In this document: positions 24,175 through 32,450 of the stretch, one piece after another | How positions within the stretch are numbered: position 1 is the first letter of the stretch | Layout of the letters: each line of letters starts with the position of its first letter | NCBI RefSeq assembly: GCF_900101605.1 | Contig: NZ_FMUR01000006.1 | Span: forward strand, 1-64,000 | DNA: 64,000 nt | Direction of reading: 5' to 3' | Source: Butyrivibrio hungatei | GTDB lineage: Bacteria > Bacillota > Clostridia > Lachnospirales > Lachnospiraceae | Notes under the pieces: generated by a model | Told to the model about the DNA's origin: nothing | Databases searched by the model: none | The model's input: only the letters and a program-made list of their open reading frames with translations | Program-made: the position numbers and the translations under genes

Positions 24175-25833
24175 TCACGCTCCAAGTGTCGATACCAGAT
24201 GTTCCAGCATCTCACTTACAACGTTTATGTATCTGCTTGATGCGTTATATGCATTCTGGAACTGGATCATATATTCAAGCTCCTCATCGCTTGATACGCC
24301 GATAATCTGCTCTCTTGCGGAAGATATCGATGAAACTGTCTGTTCCTGAGCGTCCGCAACACTTTTTAACTTATCTCCCGTGTTGGCTATCTGTGAAATG
24401 AGGCTGTTGTAATACGACAACAGGTCGTTTCTTGTATAAACATTTGGATTTAAAGTATAGTCCGATTTTATAAAAGCTTCTTTTAACGCCTTTACCGTAG
24501 CTGTATCTTCGTTACCCTCAACAGTCCTGTATGTGAATGTTGTCGGATCGGTCAAAAGAATCGGATTAACCTGCGCATTCTCTATCGTAAATCCCGTCTT
24601 TATACTTCCCGCAGGATGCTTGTCATCTATCTTGTATGCCAAAGTATCATCTTCATTTGATACTATGAACATCGTATAATCCGAAGCTCTTCCAAGCGAA
24701 TTGTCCATAGTCGCAGGATTGCTCTCTGCATCTTCCATGACTTTATTGATCGCAGTCATAACATTGTGTATCAGCTGATCGAATTCCGCCTCGACATTCA
24801 TAATGACCGACTGTGAAATATTACTTTTATAATAATCTGTGCTCTCTACAATGTCGTGATAAGACGCATGGTGGTCTCCTCTTGCAAGAAGAACCGCTTT
24901 GAGCTTACCTATATCGGTATCCGTAGCTGTGGACACCGGCTGCGTCAGGTCAAAGATATGTGCTCCTTCGATCGATGTAACAACTTCTTTTCCCTCTCTG
25001 TCATATTCCTTAACCGCAGCATACTCCCAATAAGGGGTGGCATATCCGACACTGCTTTCGAGCTTAACATCTATTCCCATATGATTTACATGATCGGTTG
25101 TTATGAAACTCGATCCTTCAAAAAGAACCGTCACATTACCGAAAATGTCTTCCGAATAATCTATTTTTCCATATTGACCGAGTTTATCAAGAAGGGTGTT
25201 TCTCGTATCTCTAAGATCGTTCGCCTTCTCTACTCTTCCGGATTCAATATCTACAATCTCTTCATTTAAGGCTCTTATCTTATCACCGATATCATTTATG
25301 CTGTTAACAATATCCGAAACAGAGGTATCCAGATTGTCCTGATATGAAACAAATCCGTCATATACACTCTTTGCCTTTGTCAAAAACTCATTTGCCCTTG
25401 TCACAAGTGCACTCTGCGTAACTGCAGATGTAGGATCTTTGGCAAGTTCCTGCACTGATGTCCAAAGATTATTTAAAGACTCGCTAAACTCTGTTCCGTT
25501 CATCTCCTGAAGCTGATCTTCTATCTCTTCAAGAGCTTTTTTTGATACATCATAATATTCGAACCTTCCGGCTTCTTTTCTGTATGCTTTATCAAGGAAA
25601 AAATCTCTTACCTGCTTACAATTATTATATTCAACGCCCGTTCCTATCTGCTTCCAGGCAATGCAGTTATTTCTTTTCTCAAGAGTCTGATATGCCTTCG
25701 TTCCCTGCGATATCTGCTGTCTTGTATATCCTTCGGTATCAAGGTTTGCCATATTGTGTGCAGTTGTATTGAGTGCGTTCTGCGATGTCTGCAACCCTGA
25801 TGTGCCGACATATAAGTTCGCCATGAGGGACAT
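24175..25833 (-). CDS. flgK: Flagellar hook-associated protein FlgK, paralogue B
   Basis: 552 residues. LYVGTSGLQTSQNALNTTAH, NMANLDTEGYTRQQI at the N-terminus and LEYMIQFQNAYNASSRYINV, VSEMLEHLVSTLG at the C-terminus are FlgK. Middle residues 100-230 are helical D1 and the rest is beta-rich. The two paralogues differ widely between the conserved ends, so this is not a recent duplication. Either one is the true FlgK and the other a specialised junction protein, or both are needed. Follows flgN after 134 bases. Confidence 0.9.
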   Translation of the reverse strand: MSLMANLYVGTSGLQTSQNALNTTAHNMANLDTEGYTRQQISQGTKAYQTLEKRNNCIAWKQIGTGVEYNNCKQVRDFFLDKAYRKEAGRFEYYDVSKKALEEIEDQLQEMNGTEFSESLNNLWTSVQELAKDPTSAVTQSALVTRANEFLTKAKSVYDGFVSYQDNLDTSVSDIVNSINDIGDKIRALNEEIVDIESGRVEKANDLRDTRNTLLDKLGQYGKIDYSEDIFGNVTVLFEGSSFITTDHVNHMGIDVKLESSVGYATPYWEYAAVKEYDREGKEVVTSIEGAHIFDLTQPVSTATDTDIGKLKAVLLARGDHHASYHDIVESTDYYKSNISQSVIMNVEAEFDQLIHNVMTAINKVMEDAESNPATMDNSLGRASDYTMFIVSNEDDTLAYKIDDKHPAGSIKTGFTIENAQVNPILLTDPTTFTYRTVEGNEDTATVKALKEAFIKSDYTLNPNVYTRNDLLSYYNSLISQIANTGDKLKSVADAQEQTVSSISSAREQIIGVSSDEELEYMIQFQNAYNASSRYINVVSEMLEHLVSTLGA

Positions 25834-25967
25834 ATATCTTTCCTCCTGATCTTTATAGGTCTTTTAATGCATTTTTTTTGCACAAAAAAGACACTACAGT
25901 TTTTCATTTAGTTACCAAAGGGGGTTATCCACATGCATCTGTATCACTTTCATGCTCATGTGATACA

Positions 25968-26486
25968 TTACTGCTTTGCATCAAACCCGCCCGATGTGTA
26001 ACCAAGACATTCACCTGTAGTGCCTAAAGCTCTCGAATAATTTGCTGTTTCAGGAGCTCTTTTTGAGGCCTGGATGATATTCATCTCGAATTGGACCATC
26101 TCAAGTGAACTGCGCAACAGCTCCTGATTCTGTCCGTTTACACGTCTGACATCTCCTGCAACACCAACGAGCCTATCGCGTTGCACTGCCAGGTTTTTCT
26201 GATCGACAGGTCTTTTTTCCAATACTTCGATCAGATCGGTCAGTTTCAATGAATTAACATCCTTGTTTAGTACGTTTGCAATATCTTTCATTGCCTCTTC
26301 GCGTTTTTTCTCAAGAGACTGGATATTACCTATTACGCACTGCTCCTCATCCGTGATTTTCGCAAGTGCCTCAAGATTTCCTTCTATTATGACGGAAGTC
26401 TTTTGGCTAGATAACCCCAGTAATTTTTCGTACATTGTACACTCCCGGTCGAGCACGTCGACCAGATTCTCCATTAAGCTTGCCAC
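25968..26486 (-). CDS. flgN: Flagellar export chaperone FlgN
   Basis: 172 residues from GTG at 26486. An ATG at 26495 abuts the Shine-Dalgarno GGAGG and is too close, while the GTG is 9 bases away. The protein is helical: MENLVDVLDRECTMYEKLLG, LEALAKITDEEQCVIGNIQS and a C-terminal VQFEMNIIQASKRAPETANY with the GYTSGGFDAKQ tail are typical of Firmicute FlgN. FlgN escorts FlgK and FlgL to the export gate. It sits between flgM and flgK, the normal order. Confidence 0.85.
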   Translation of the reverse strand: MASLMENLVDVLDRECTMYEKLLGLSSQKTSVIIEGNLEALAKITDEEQCVIGNIQSLEKKREEAMKDIANVLNKDVNSLKLTDLIEVLEKRPVDQKNLAVQRDRLVGVAGDVRRVNGQNQELLRSSLEMVQFEMNIIQASKRAPETANYSRALGTTGECLGYTSGGFDAKQ

Positions 26487-26518
26487 CGGAATCATCCTCC
26501 TGGATTATTTGTATTTAA

Positions 26519-26806
26519 TTATAACAAGCCATTTGCTTCTTCAAATTTAGCAAGCAATTTGTCAGCAAATGCTTCTCCGCTTACGTCATAAGTGCCGTTC
26601 TTTACAGCAGCCTTAAGCGAAGCAACCAGATCTTCTCTGACATCAGGTGTAGCCTTTACAGCCTGCTTAGCAACCTGAATATCTTTTCCTATAGAAGAAA
26701 ACGAAACTGTATCTCTTACATCGTTTGTCTTCTTAGCCTGCTGAGTCTTGTTAACTTTGTTGTTTGAATAGATCTGCTGAACTTGATTGTACGCTTCTAT
26801 ACGCAT
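26519..26806 (-). CDS. flgM: Anti-sigma-28 factor FlgM
   Basis: 95 residues. The N-terminal half is disordered and polar (MRIEAYNQVQQIYSNNKVNK, TQQAKK), the C-terminal half (DTVSFSSIGKDIQVAKQAVK, VREDLVASLKAAVKNGTYDV, FADKLLAKFEEAN) is the SigD-binding region. FlgM holds SigD inactive until it is exported through a finished hook. Two SigD promoters lie upstream, so it is part of its own feedback loop. Confidence 0.93.
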   Translation of the reverse strand: MRIEAYNQVQQIYSNNKVNKTQQAKKTNDVRDTVSFSSIGKDIQVAKQAVKATPDVREDLVASLKAAVKNGTYDVSGEAFADKLLAKFEEANGLL

Positions 26807-26850
26807 ATCTTTTCCTCCTTCCTTGGAGCATTTTGTACTTCTTACTACAT

Positions 26851-26877
26851 TTATCGGAAGAAGTTTCCATAACTTTA
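26851..26877 (-). promoter_or_regulatory. SigD promoter P2 of flgM operon
   Basis: On the minus strand TAAA (26877-26874), 15 bases, TCCGATAA (26858-26851), about 45 bases before the flgM ATG. Confidence 0.75.
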
Positions 26878-26969
26878 GTTCTGAGTACGAAATTATTCTC
26901 CCCCGGAAACTTTTGTAAGTTATGGCTCAAACGCCCAAGGTATGCACCCTTTTTCACCCTACATTATTT

Positions 26970-26997
26970 TTATCGGACATTATTACACAAAACTTTA
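26970..26997 (-). promoter_or_regulatory. SigD promoter P1 of flgM operon
   Basis: On the minus strand TAAA (26997-26994), 16 bases, TCCGATAA (26977-26970). It lies 119 bases upstream of P2. Confidence 0.7.
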
Positions 26998-27031
26998 GAT
27001 TAATTTTATAAAAAAGATCAAAAAACTTCAA

Positions 27032-27586
27032 TTAAATTGCCGAGAGCGAAATAACCATCTCCGCCGTCTCTTTTAGATTGGTTCCCGAGTCCATCGCGCA
27101 CTTTTGGAGGTATCTGTGCGCTTCCGGCTCTGTCATATGGTGCCTGTCCATCAGGATCTCTTTTGCCTGATTTATTATCTTCTTGTCCTCGTCGGACCTA
27201 CCCTCTTTCTTGGCCTTCTCTTTTGCCTTTTTCCTACTTCTTGTCACGCCCTCAAGCATAAGTTCGAGGGTGGAAAAAAGATCCGACTTTTTGAGCGGAG
27301 TCGGTAAATATACCAGTTTATCTCCGCAATTATCCAGAGGAGCCTTGTCAGGCGACGCTATCATAAGCATCTGAAAAAATTGGGGAAGATCGACCGCAAG
27401 CTCTGAATAGAGCATGTCACTTAAACGGTAGCCGCTGATAACGACTCCGCTTCCCAAATCTTCCATAGCAGAAAGAGCCTGCGCTCCCGAAGTGCAGGTA
27501 ACCATTCCGTCATATCCGCCACGGCTTAATATGCTTTTAAAATTTTGCGCATCTTCCGATTTCGCAAACACAATGATTATATTCAC
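27032..27586 (-). CDS. ANTAR-domain response regulator
   Basis: 184 residues. Residues 1-115 are a receiver-like domain (MNIIIVFAKSEDAQNFKSIL) in which the usual phosphoacceptor position near 52 reads VVISGYRLSD, so an Asp is missing or shifted and it may be a pseudo-receiver. Residues 118-180 are the ANTAR domain: KKIINQAKEILMDRHHMTEP, EAHRYLQKCAMDSGTNLKET. ANTAR proteins bind paired RNA hairpins and prevent termination. It is 51 bases after glnA in the same operon, and the glnA leader contains a terminator with adjacent small hairpins, its probable target. Confidence 0.88.
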   Translation of the reverse strand: MNIIIVFAKSEDAQNFKSILSRGGYDGMVTCTSGAQALSAMEDLGSGVVISGYRLSDMLYSELAVDLPQFFQMLMIASPDKAPLDNCGDKLVYLPTPLKKSDLFSTLELMLEGVTRSRKKAKEKAKKEGRSDEDKKIINQAKEILMDRHHMTEPEAHRYLQKCAMDSGTNLKETAEMVISLSAI

Positions 27587-27637
27587 AAATAAGCCTCAAG
27601 TTTCCATAAAAACAGATTTTAATACAACAGTGACCGA

Positions 27638-28972
27638 TCAAAAGATATTGAGATATCTTCCGATTTCCCACTGTGTCACGCAGGTGCGGAAATCTTTCCA
27701 CTCTTTGCGCTTTGCGTCGAGTATCTTATTAAATATGGAACTTCCCAAAACTTCTTTTACGAATTCATCATCCTGATAAGCTTCGATTGCTTCTCCAAGT
27801 GTCATCGGAAGTGTCTCAAGTCCGCTCTCTCTAAGGTCGTCATATGTTGCATTCTTGAGATTATCGCCAAGTTCCTCGGGAGGAGTCATCTTCTTTTCTA
27901 TACCGTCCATACCTGCTGCGAGGATAAGTGCGATTGCAAGATAAGGATTACATGTAGAATCAGGATTTCTGAGCTCTATTCTTGTATCCTGTCCGCGCTT
28001 TGAAGGTATTCTGATAAGAGCGCTTCTGTTTGCGCCCGAAGAAGACCATGAAATATTTACGGGAGCATCATATCCCGGAACAAGTCTCTTGTATGAGTTG
28101 ACGATTGGATTGGTCACAAGTGTCATTGCCTTTACGTGGCTTAAAACGCCCGCAATGAAATACTTTGCCGTATCTGAAAGTTCACCCTTATCATCTACAA
28201 ATATGTTATTACCGGCCTTGTCGTGCGCGATAATGTTTATGTGCATACCCGATCCGCTTATTCCCTCTGTAGGCTTGGGCATGAATGTTGCGTAAAGACC
28301 ATGTTTCTTGGCGATTGTCTTAACCGCCATCCTGAAAGTCATGATCATATCTGCGGTGCGCTCTGCATCTTCTTCCCTAAAATCTATCTCATGCTGCGCA
28401 GGCGCTATCTCATGGTGCGAAGATGAAATATCAAATCCAAGCTCTTCAAGATTAAGAATGATGTCTCTTCTTACGTTTTCACCCTGATCTGCGGGTGCGA
28501 CATCAAAATATCCGCCTTTTTCATGCGTTTTGTTTGTAGGTCTGCCCTCATCGTCATAATCAAACAAGAAGAATTCCGGCTCAGGGTTAAGTTTGAAGTT
28601 AAGTCCAAGTTTCTCAGCTTTTTTTACCACCTCATGAAGAACATTTCTCGAATCTCCCATGAAAGGTTTTCCGTCAACCGTATAGACATTACAGAACATT
28701 CTTGCTACTTTGCCCGCCTGCGGTCTCCACGGATATATTTCAAAACTGTCAAGATCGGGATATAAGTACATATCGCTCTCGTCACTTCTGACAAAACCTT
28801 CAACAGACACACCGTCAAACATACACTCATTATTAAGTGCACATTCAAGCTGACTTGCAGCTATCGCGATATTTTTGGGAATTCCGAAGATATCACAAAA
28901 CTGAAGCCTTATAAAAGCCACGTCCTCTTCCTCAACGATACGGAAAATGTCTTCTTTGGTATATTTGCTCAT
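27638..28972 (-). CDS. glnA: Glutamine synthetase type I
   Basis: 444 residues, normal for the Firmicute GSI-alpha form. Motifs: FDGVSVEGFVRSDESDMYL, NPEPEFFLFD, the SSHHEIAPAQHEIDFREED glutamate/metal block, the ammonium-site MPKPTEGISGSGMHIN, and NPIVNSYKRLVPGYDAPVNI, RIELRNPDSTCNPYLA. There is no adenylylation-type KPxxxxNGTGMH sequence of the beta form. It makes glutamine from glutamate, ammonia and ATP. The ATG at 28972 is used; GGAGG overlaps the earlier in-frame ATG at 28984. Regulated by the leader at 29008-29063. Confidence 0.96.
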   Translation of the reverse strand: MSKYTKEDIFRIVEEEDVAFIRLQFCDIFGIPKNIAIAASQLECALNNECMFDGVSVEGFVRSDESDMYLYPDLDSFEIYPWRPQAGKVARMFCNVYTVDGKPFMGDSRNVLHEVVKKAEKLGLNFKLNPEPEFFLFDYDDEGRPTNKTHEKGGYFDVAPADQGENVRRDIILNLEELGFDISSSHHEIAPAQHEIDFREEDAERTADMIMTFRMAVKTIAKKHGLYATFMPKPTEGISGSGMHINIIAHDKAGNNIFVDDKGELSDTAKYFIAGVLSHVKAMTLVTNPIVNSYKRLVPGYDAPVNISWSSSGANRSALIRIPSKRGQDTRIELRNPDSTCNPYLAIALILAAGMDGIEKKMTPPEELGDNLKNATYDDLRESGLETLPMTLGEAIEAYQDDEFVKEVLGSSIFNKILDAKRKEWKDFRTCVTQWEIGRYLNIF

Positions 28973-29007
28973 ATTTACCTCCATAAAAAAGCATTTCGCT
29001 ATAATAT

Positions 29008-29063
29008 AAAAAAGAACACCTAAAACAGCGAGCTCTCCTGCTCGTGTTAAAGGCGCCCTTGCC
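29008..29063 (-). promoter_or_regulatory. glnA attenuator leader: terminator plus possible ANTAR-binding hairpin
   Basis: On the minus strand, between promoter and ATG: hairpin GGC-AAGGGC-GCC (29063-29052) with a six-base loop having A1 and G4, as in ANTAR targets. It overlaps the base of a long hairpin (CCT..AACA..CGAGC, loop AGGAGA, GCTCG..TGTT..AGG; 29053-29019) followed by TTCTTTTTT (29016-29008). The second loop has A1 but not G4, so the match to the dual-hairpin consensus is incomplete. Confidence 0.6.
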
Positions 29064-29082
29064 GTTCACATTTACTTCCTAT

Positions 29083-29112
29083 ATATTATTATTCTTTGGT
29101 TTGATGTGTCAA
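29083..29112 (-). promoter_or_regulatory. SigA-type promoter of glnA
   Basis: On the minus strand TTGACA (29112-29107), 18 bases, TAATAT (29088-29083). Confidence 0.75.
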
Positions 29113-29139
29113 TCGATTATTTTATATCCCCTTTTTTCC

Positions 29140-29166
29140 TAATATATTTTATTTTTGCGCCGATAT
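29140..29166 (+). promoter_or_regulatory. SigD-like promoter of the EF-hand-like gene
   Basis: TAAT (29140-29143), exactly 15 bases, then the consensus GCCGATAT (29159-29166). One mismatch in the -35. It faces the gene at 29393, giving a leader of roughly 220 bases. Confidence 0.6.
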
Positions 29167-29311
29167 ATATTGTGAAATATCACTGTGCTTTTTGCTTACA
29201 TTGCTTACATCCAATAAGCATATATTCTATTTAAAAGAACGGTGAGCATAAGGTATGGTATATCAGCTAGGGAAAGCATGGATCTTCAAGGAGGATTAAC
29301 AATCTTCAGTA

Positions 29312-29370
29312 TTGAAGGTTCAATTTTTTTGCGCAAAAAAATTGTGTTTGCAAACATTCTGAACCTTCAA
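29312..29370. repeat. Nested inverted repeats in the leader of the EF-hand-like gene
   Basis: Outer arms TTGAAGGTTCA (29312-29322) and TGAACCTTCAA (29360-29370) are exact complements. Inside lies a perfect 24-bp palindrome centred on GCGC, with seven Ts and seven As (29321-29344). The element ends 22 bases before the ATG. Confidence 0.8.
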
Positions 29371-29392
29371 CTGACCAACGGAGGAAAGAACC

Positions 29393-30472
29393 ATGAAAAT
29401 TGCACAAAGTAACGTAAACCTGATGTCGAGTTCATCGTACAGTGAAGGAACTTCTGTAAGTGTATCGGTAAGTACGGTTCCACGCGGAAGTTTCAGCGAC
29501 AGCCTTGAATCTCAAAAACAAAAACTTACATCTGATGATTTTTCGACATCCACCGGCGAATTTGCCCTGGGAAGTGAAACCTACAACTCGCTAAAGCCTT
29601 CAATGTCAAGAAACCTGAGCACAACTACCGGCTCTCTTGAAGATCAGCTGATGGCCATAAGGACTTCACTTCTCGAACGGATTCTCCGCTTCATGAGGAT
29701 TCTTGGCGGCGATGATATGAGTGAAAGCTTCGGTCAATCATTAGATAATATGTCGGGAATGATCGGAGCCGGCGGTTTTATGTCCGTAACAACAATAACC
29801 GAGAGCCATTTTGAAGAAGAGGCTGTAACCTTTGAAGGCACAGGAACCGCTCTTACAGAAGACGGCCGAAGTATTGATTTTGGAGTTAAATTTTCCATGT
29901 CATCAAGGTTTGTACACGAATCCGGCATAAGCATCGCAAGCCCCAAAAACTTCCTGGATCCGCTTACGATCAATGTCGGCAGCGAAGTAACATCAATAAG
30001 CGATCAGACCTTCTTCTTTGACATTAACTGCGACGGAAAAGAGGATAAAATTTCGAATCTGTCAAAAGGTACAGGTTTCCTTGCCCTTGATAAAAATGGC
30101 GACGGGCATATAAACGACGGCTCGGAACTTTTCGGCACAAAAAGTGGAAACGGCTTCAAAGACCTGTCCGCATATGATCATGACGGAAACGGTTGGATTG
30201 ATGAAAACGACGATGTATACAACGCTCTCAAAGTCTGGATTCGTAACGAAGACGGTACCGATACGCTTCTTTCGTTAAAAGAAGCCGATGTCGGTGCAAT
30301 TTATCTTGGAAGTGCCATAACAGACTACAGCTTACGGGACAGTTCTTTTAACACAGCTGCAAAGCTGCGCGCAAGCGGTGTATTCCTAAAAGAAAGCGGA
30401 GGCGTGGGAGTCGTCCAGCAGATTGACCTTGCAACTCACGAAGAAGCTTTAGAAAATCGATCCATTTCATAA
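29393..30472 (+). CDS. Protein with EF-hand-like calcium-binding motifs
   Basis: 359 residues, no signal peptide. The N-terminal ~80 residues are Ser/Thr-rich and disordered. Residues ~200-285 hold three EF-hand/dockerin-like loops: DINCDGKEDKIS, DKNGDGHINDGSELFG and DHDGNGWIDENDDVY, the 'GTGFLALDKNGDG-ND-SELFG' block known from RTX-like and adhesin proteins. It has GGAGGAAAG before the ATG and a SigD-like promoter upstream. Together with the absent signal peptide this suggests either a cytosolic calcium-responsive protein or export by the flagellar apparatus. Both are inference. Confidence 0.7.
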   Translation: MKIAQSNVNLMSSSSYSEGTSVSVSVSTVPRGSFSDSLESQKQKLTSDDFSTSTGEFALGSETYNSLKPSMSRNLSTTTGSLEDQLMAIRTSLLERILRFMRILGGDDMSESFGQSLDNMSGMIGAGGFMSVTTITESHFEEEAVTFEGTGTALTEDGRSIDFGVKFSMSSRFVHESGISIASPKNFLDPLTINVGSEVTSISDQTFFFDINCDGKEDKISNLSKGTGFLALDKNGDGHINDGSELFGTKSGNGFKDLSAYDHDGNGWIDENDDVYNALKVWIRNEDGTDTLLSLKEADVGAIYLGSAITDYSLRDSSFNTAAKLRASGVFLKESGGVGVVQQIDLATHEEALENRSIS

Positions 30473-30520
30473 AACAAATACGGAGGCCGGTTCAGTGTCT
30501 TACCGGCGCTCCGTATTTTT
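30473..30520. terminator. Bidirectional terminator between the EF-hand-like gene and tdk
   Basis: AATACGGAG-GCCGGT pairs with ACCGGC-GCTCCGTATT (30477-30516). TTTTT follows on the plus strand and TTTGTTTTAT on the minus strand. Confidence 0.88.
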
Positions 30521-30522
30521 CA

Positions 30523-31149
30523 TTAATTCATTTTGGTTCCGTCCGAGAGCTCACGCTCTCTCTTGCCATATACCTCTCCGCTTAAGAAATGACGTCTGCA
30601 AAGTGATACGTAGGATTCATTTCCTCCTACCATAACCTGCTCGCCTGTTCGGACGATCTTGCCGTCACTGACTCTCGCATTGAAGTGTGCGCGGCGTCCG
30701 CACCAGCACACGGTCGGAACTTCTTCAATATAGTTTGCTATTTCCATGAGCCTCTTGGATCCCGGGAAAAGATGACTTGTAAAATCGGTACGAAGTCCGT
30801 AGCAAATAACAGGAAGATCGTATCTATCAACAACTTCCGCAAGAATATCCACCTGTTCTTCAGTAAGAAACTGCGCTTCATCAACAATCACGCAGTCAAG
30901 CTCTTTCCAGCCTTCCGCTTTTCCCGTAAACCACTCATTTTTTACTTCATCAATGAATTCTTCTACAAATGTCGCCTCAGCGCTAAGCCCCATTCTGGAC
31001 TTGACGATTTTTTCTCCGTCCCTGTCATCGGTCTTAGGCTTTAGCAAAATACATTTTTGCCCCTTCTCGATGTAGTTGTACTGCACCATCAGCGCATTGG
31101 CTGTCTTTGAGCTCCCCATTGCCCCGTATCTGAAATATAACTTTCCCAT
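30523..31149 (-). CDS. tdk: Thymidine kinase
   Basis: 208 residues. P-loop GAMGSSKTANALM, DCVIVDEAQFL (Walker B), GLRTDFTSHLFPGSKRLMEI lasso-side motif, and the zinc cysteines in CWCGRRAHFN plus the C-terminal CRRHF are those of type II thymidine kinase. It phosphorylates thymidine to dTMP for salvage. GGGAGAAGG precedes the ATG. It follows mscS after 68 bases. Confidence 0.94.
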   Translation of the reverse strand: MGKLYFRYGAMGSSKTANALMVQYNYIEKGQKCILLKPKTDDRDGEKIVKSRMGLSAEATFVEEFIDEVKNEWFTGKAEGWKELDCVIVDEAQFLTEEQVDILAEVVDRYDLPVICYGLRTDFTSHLFPGSKRLMEIANYIEEVPTVCWCGRRAHFNARVSDGKIVRTGEQVMVGGNESYVSLCRRHFLSGEVYGKRERELSDGTKMN

Positions 31150-31217
31150 ACCTTCTCCCGTGTCTATGTATAATTGCGCTATGCCTTTGTATCACGCTTT
31201 TTTAGCTTTTATGCGCA

Positions 31218-32072
31218 TCAATTTTGTTTCTCATTTGAGTTGATAAGAACAAGTTTGTTGTAAGGAATCTCGATTCCCGCTTTTGCAAATCTCTTCATTA
31301 TCTCTACAAGACAGTCAGAGCATGCCTTCGGGTTATCCTTGAAATCTTCCGTCTCAACGAGTGCCCTTAATGTGACGCCGCTATCATCGCAGCTCTTACA
31401 CAAAACCGTCGGTCTTCCTCCATGATGCACCGGATGCTCAACAATAACGTCAGCCATGATATCCATAGCCTTCTGCATATCCGTTCCATACGCCACAGAA
31501 ATCACTATCGGAAAAGAAAACGATTCTTCCTGAGTGTAATTGATGATAGTCGCCGAACCAACTGTAGAATTGGGAATGTAAATAATCTCGTTCTGATAAG
31601 TCTTGATAACCGTGTGTCTCAACGTGATGTTCTCAACATAACCGGGATCGATAGAGTCAATCTTGATTCTGTCTCCGACATCAAAGGGTCTGGATCTCGA
31701 TGCCGAAATCGCAATACCTGCAAATACATTGGCAAGTGTTGACTGGGCTGCAAGACCGAGGACAGCGGCAATAAGTGCGGATGATGTAGCGACACCTCTC
31801 CAGATCTTGGAAAATGCCGGCACATTTCCAATAACAGTTGTTAGAGCAAGTCCCCATATGACCGTAGTTATAATACCTCTCAAAAAAATAAGATGAATTT
31901 TACCGCGAAGTCTTTCCTTACTGATATATTTATTGAGTAAAAGATTTATGACATAAGCGCATAGGATCGGCAAAACATACTTTGAACCGTATTCAAGTAT
32001 TTCCATCACCCATTTAAACTCGTCTTCTTTCCCCTGCCCAACAAACTCTAAAACACACTCAAGCATCTTCAT
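31218..32072 (-). CDS. mscS: Mechanosensitive ion channel, MscS family
   Basis: 284 residues. Membrane helices near 25-45, 62-84 and the pore helix with GLAAQSTLANVFAGIAISAS, followed by SRPFDVGDRIKID, the beta domain signature. Releases solutes under hypo-osmotic shock. The ATG at 32072 lies 7 bases after GAGGAG; alternatives at 32075 and 32066 are close. It overlaps the 3' end of the small HicB-like gene by 14 bases, so the two are translationally coupled. Confidence 0.9.
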   Translation of the reverse strand: MKMLECVLEFVGQGKEDEFKWVMEILEYGSKYVLPILCAYVINLLLNKYISKERLRGKIHLIFLRGIITTVIWGLALTTVIGNVPAFSKIWRGVATSSALIAAVLGLAAQSTLANVFAGIAISASRSRPFDVGDRIKIDSIDPGYVENITLRHTVIKTYQNEIIYIPNSTVGSATIINYTQEESFSFPIVISVAYGTDMQKAMDIMADVIVEHPVHHGGRPTVLCKSCDDSGVTLRALVETEDFKDNPKACSDCLVEIMKRFAKAGIEIPYNKLVLINSNEKQN

Positions 32073-32259
32073 CATCCATCTCCTCAAATGCGATCATAGA
32101 ATCGATAATGTCTTCAAAGTCCTCTCGCAGTTCTTCAAGAGTGTCACCTTCATATGTATAGATTTTTCCGTCGATTACAACTTCACCTGTATAGTAATCG
32201 CAGTTTTTGTCGTAATTAACGGTACCTGTATATCCTTCATATTCAAATTCTTTTTCCAT
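32059..32259 (-). CDS. Solitary HicB-like antitoxin-domain protein
   Basis: 66 residues. YEGYTGTVNYDKNCDYYTGE, VVIDGKIYTYEGDTLEELRE, DFEDIIDSMI is the HicB RNase H-like partial fold. The usual C-terminal HTH or RHH domain is absent, ending instead in an acidic FEEMDDEDA tail. No hicA toxin gene is adjacent; the neighbour is mscS, with which it overlaps. It may be an orphan regulator, or a domesticated antitoxin. Confidence 0.65.
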   Translation of the reverse strand: MEKEFEYEGYTGTVNYDKNCDYYTGEVVIDGKIYTYEGDTLEELREDFEDIIDSMIAFEEMDDEDA

Positions 32260-32290
32260 AATATTATCACTTTCCTATTTTATGCTATAT

Positions 32291-32324
32291 GCTTGGAACA
32301 AAGACACTAATCTATGTTCCAAGC
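32291..32324. repeat. Inverted repeat GCTTGGAACA-N14-TGTTCCAAGC
   Basis: Perfect 10-base arms, no T-run on either side. It lies 32 bases upstream of the HicB-like gene, in a divergent region with the XRE promoter at 32464. Candidate operator. Confidence 0.6.
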
Positions 32325-32450
32325 AAATTACTATAAGCATTGTAAATCATTCATAGCCGAATTTAAAGAATATCATGGAAAAATCGTGATTTCGAACATG
32401 CTTGCCTTCATTAAGTCATAAGTACCGATTTTACTCATGAGAAAGTTTTT

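Noticed and set aside
29019-29053. Second canonical ANTAR hexaloop in the glnA leader
   Set aside because: The loop reads AGGAGA, with A at 1 but A rather than G at 4, so I describe it only as a terminator with possible ANTAR relation.
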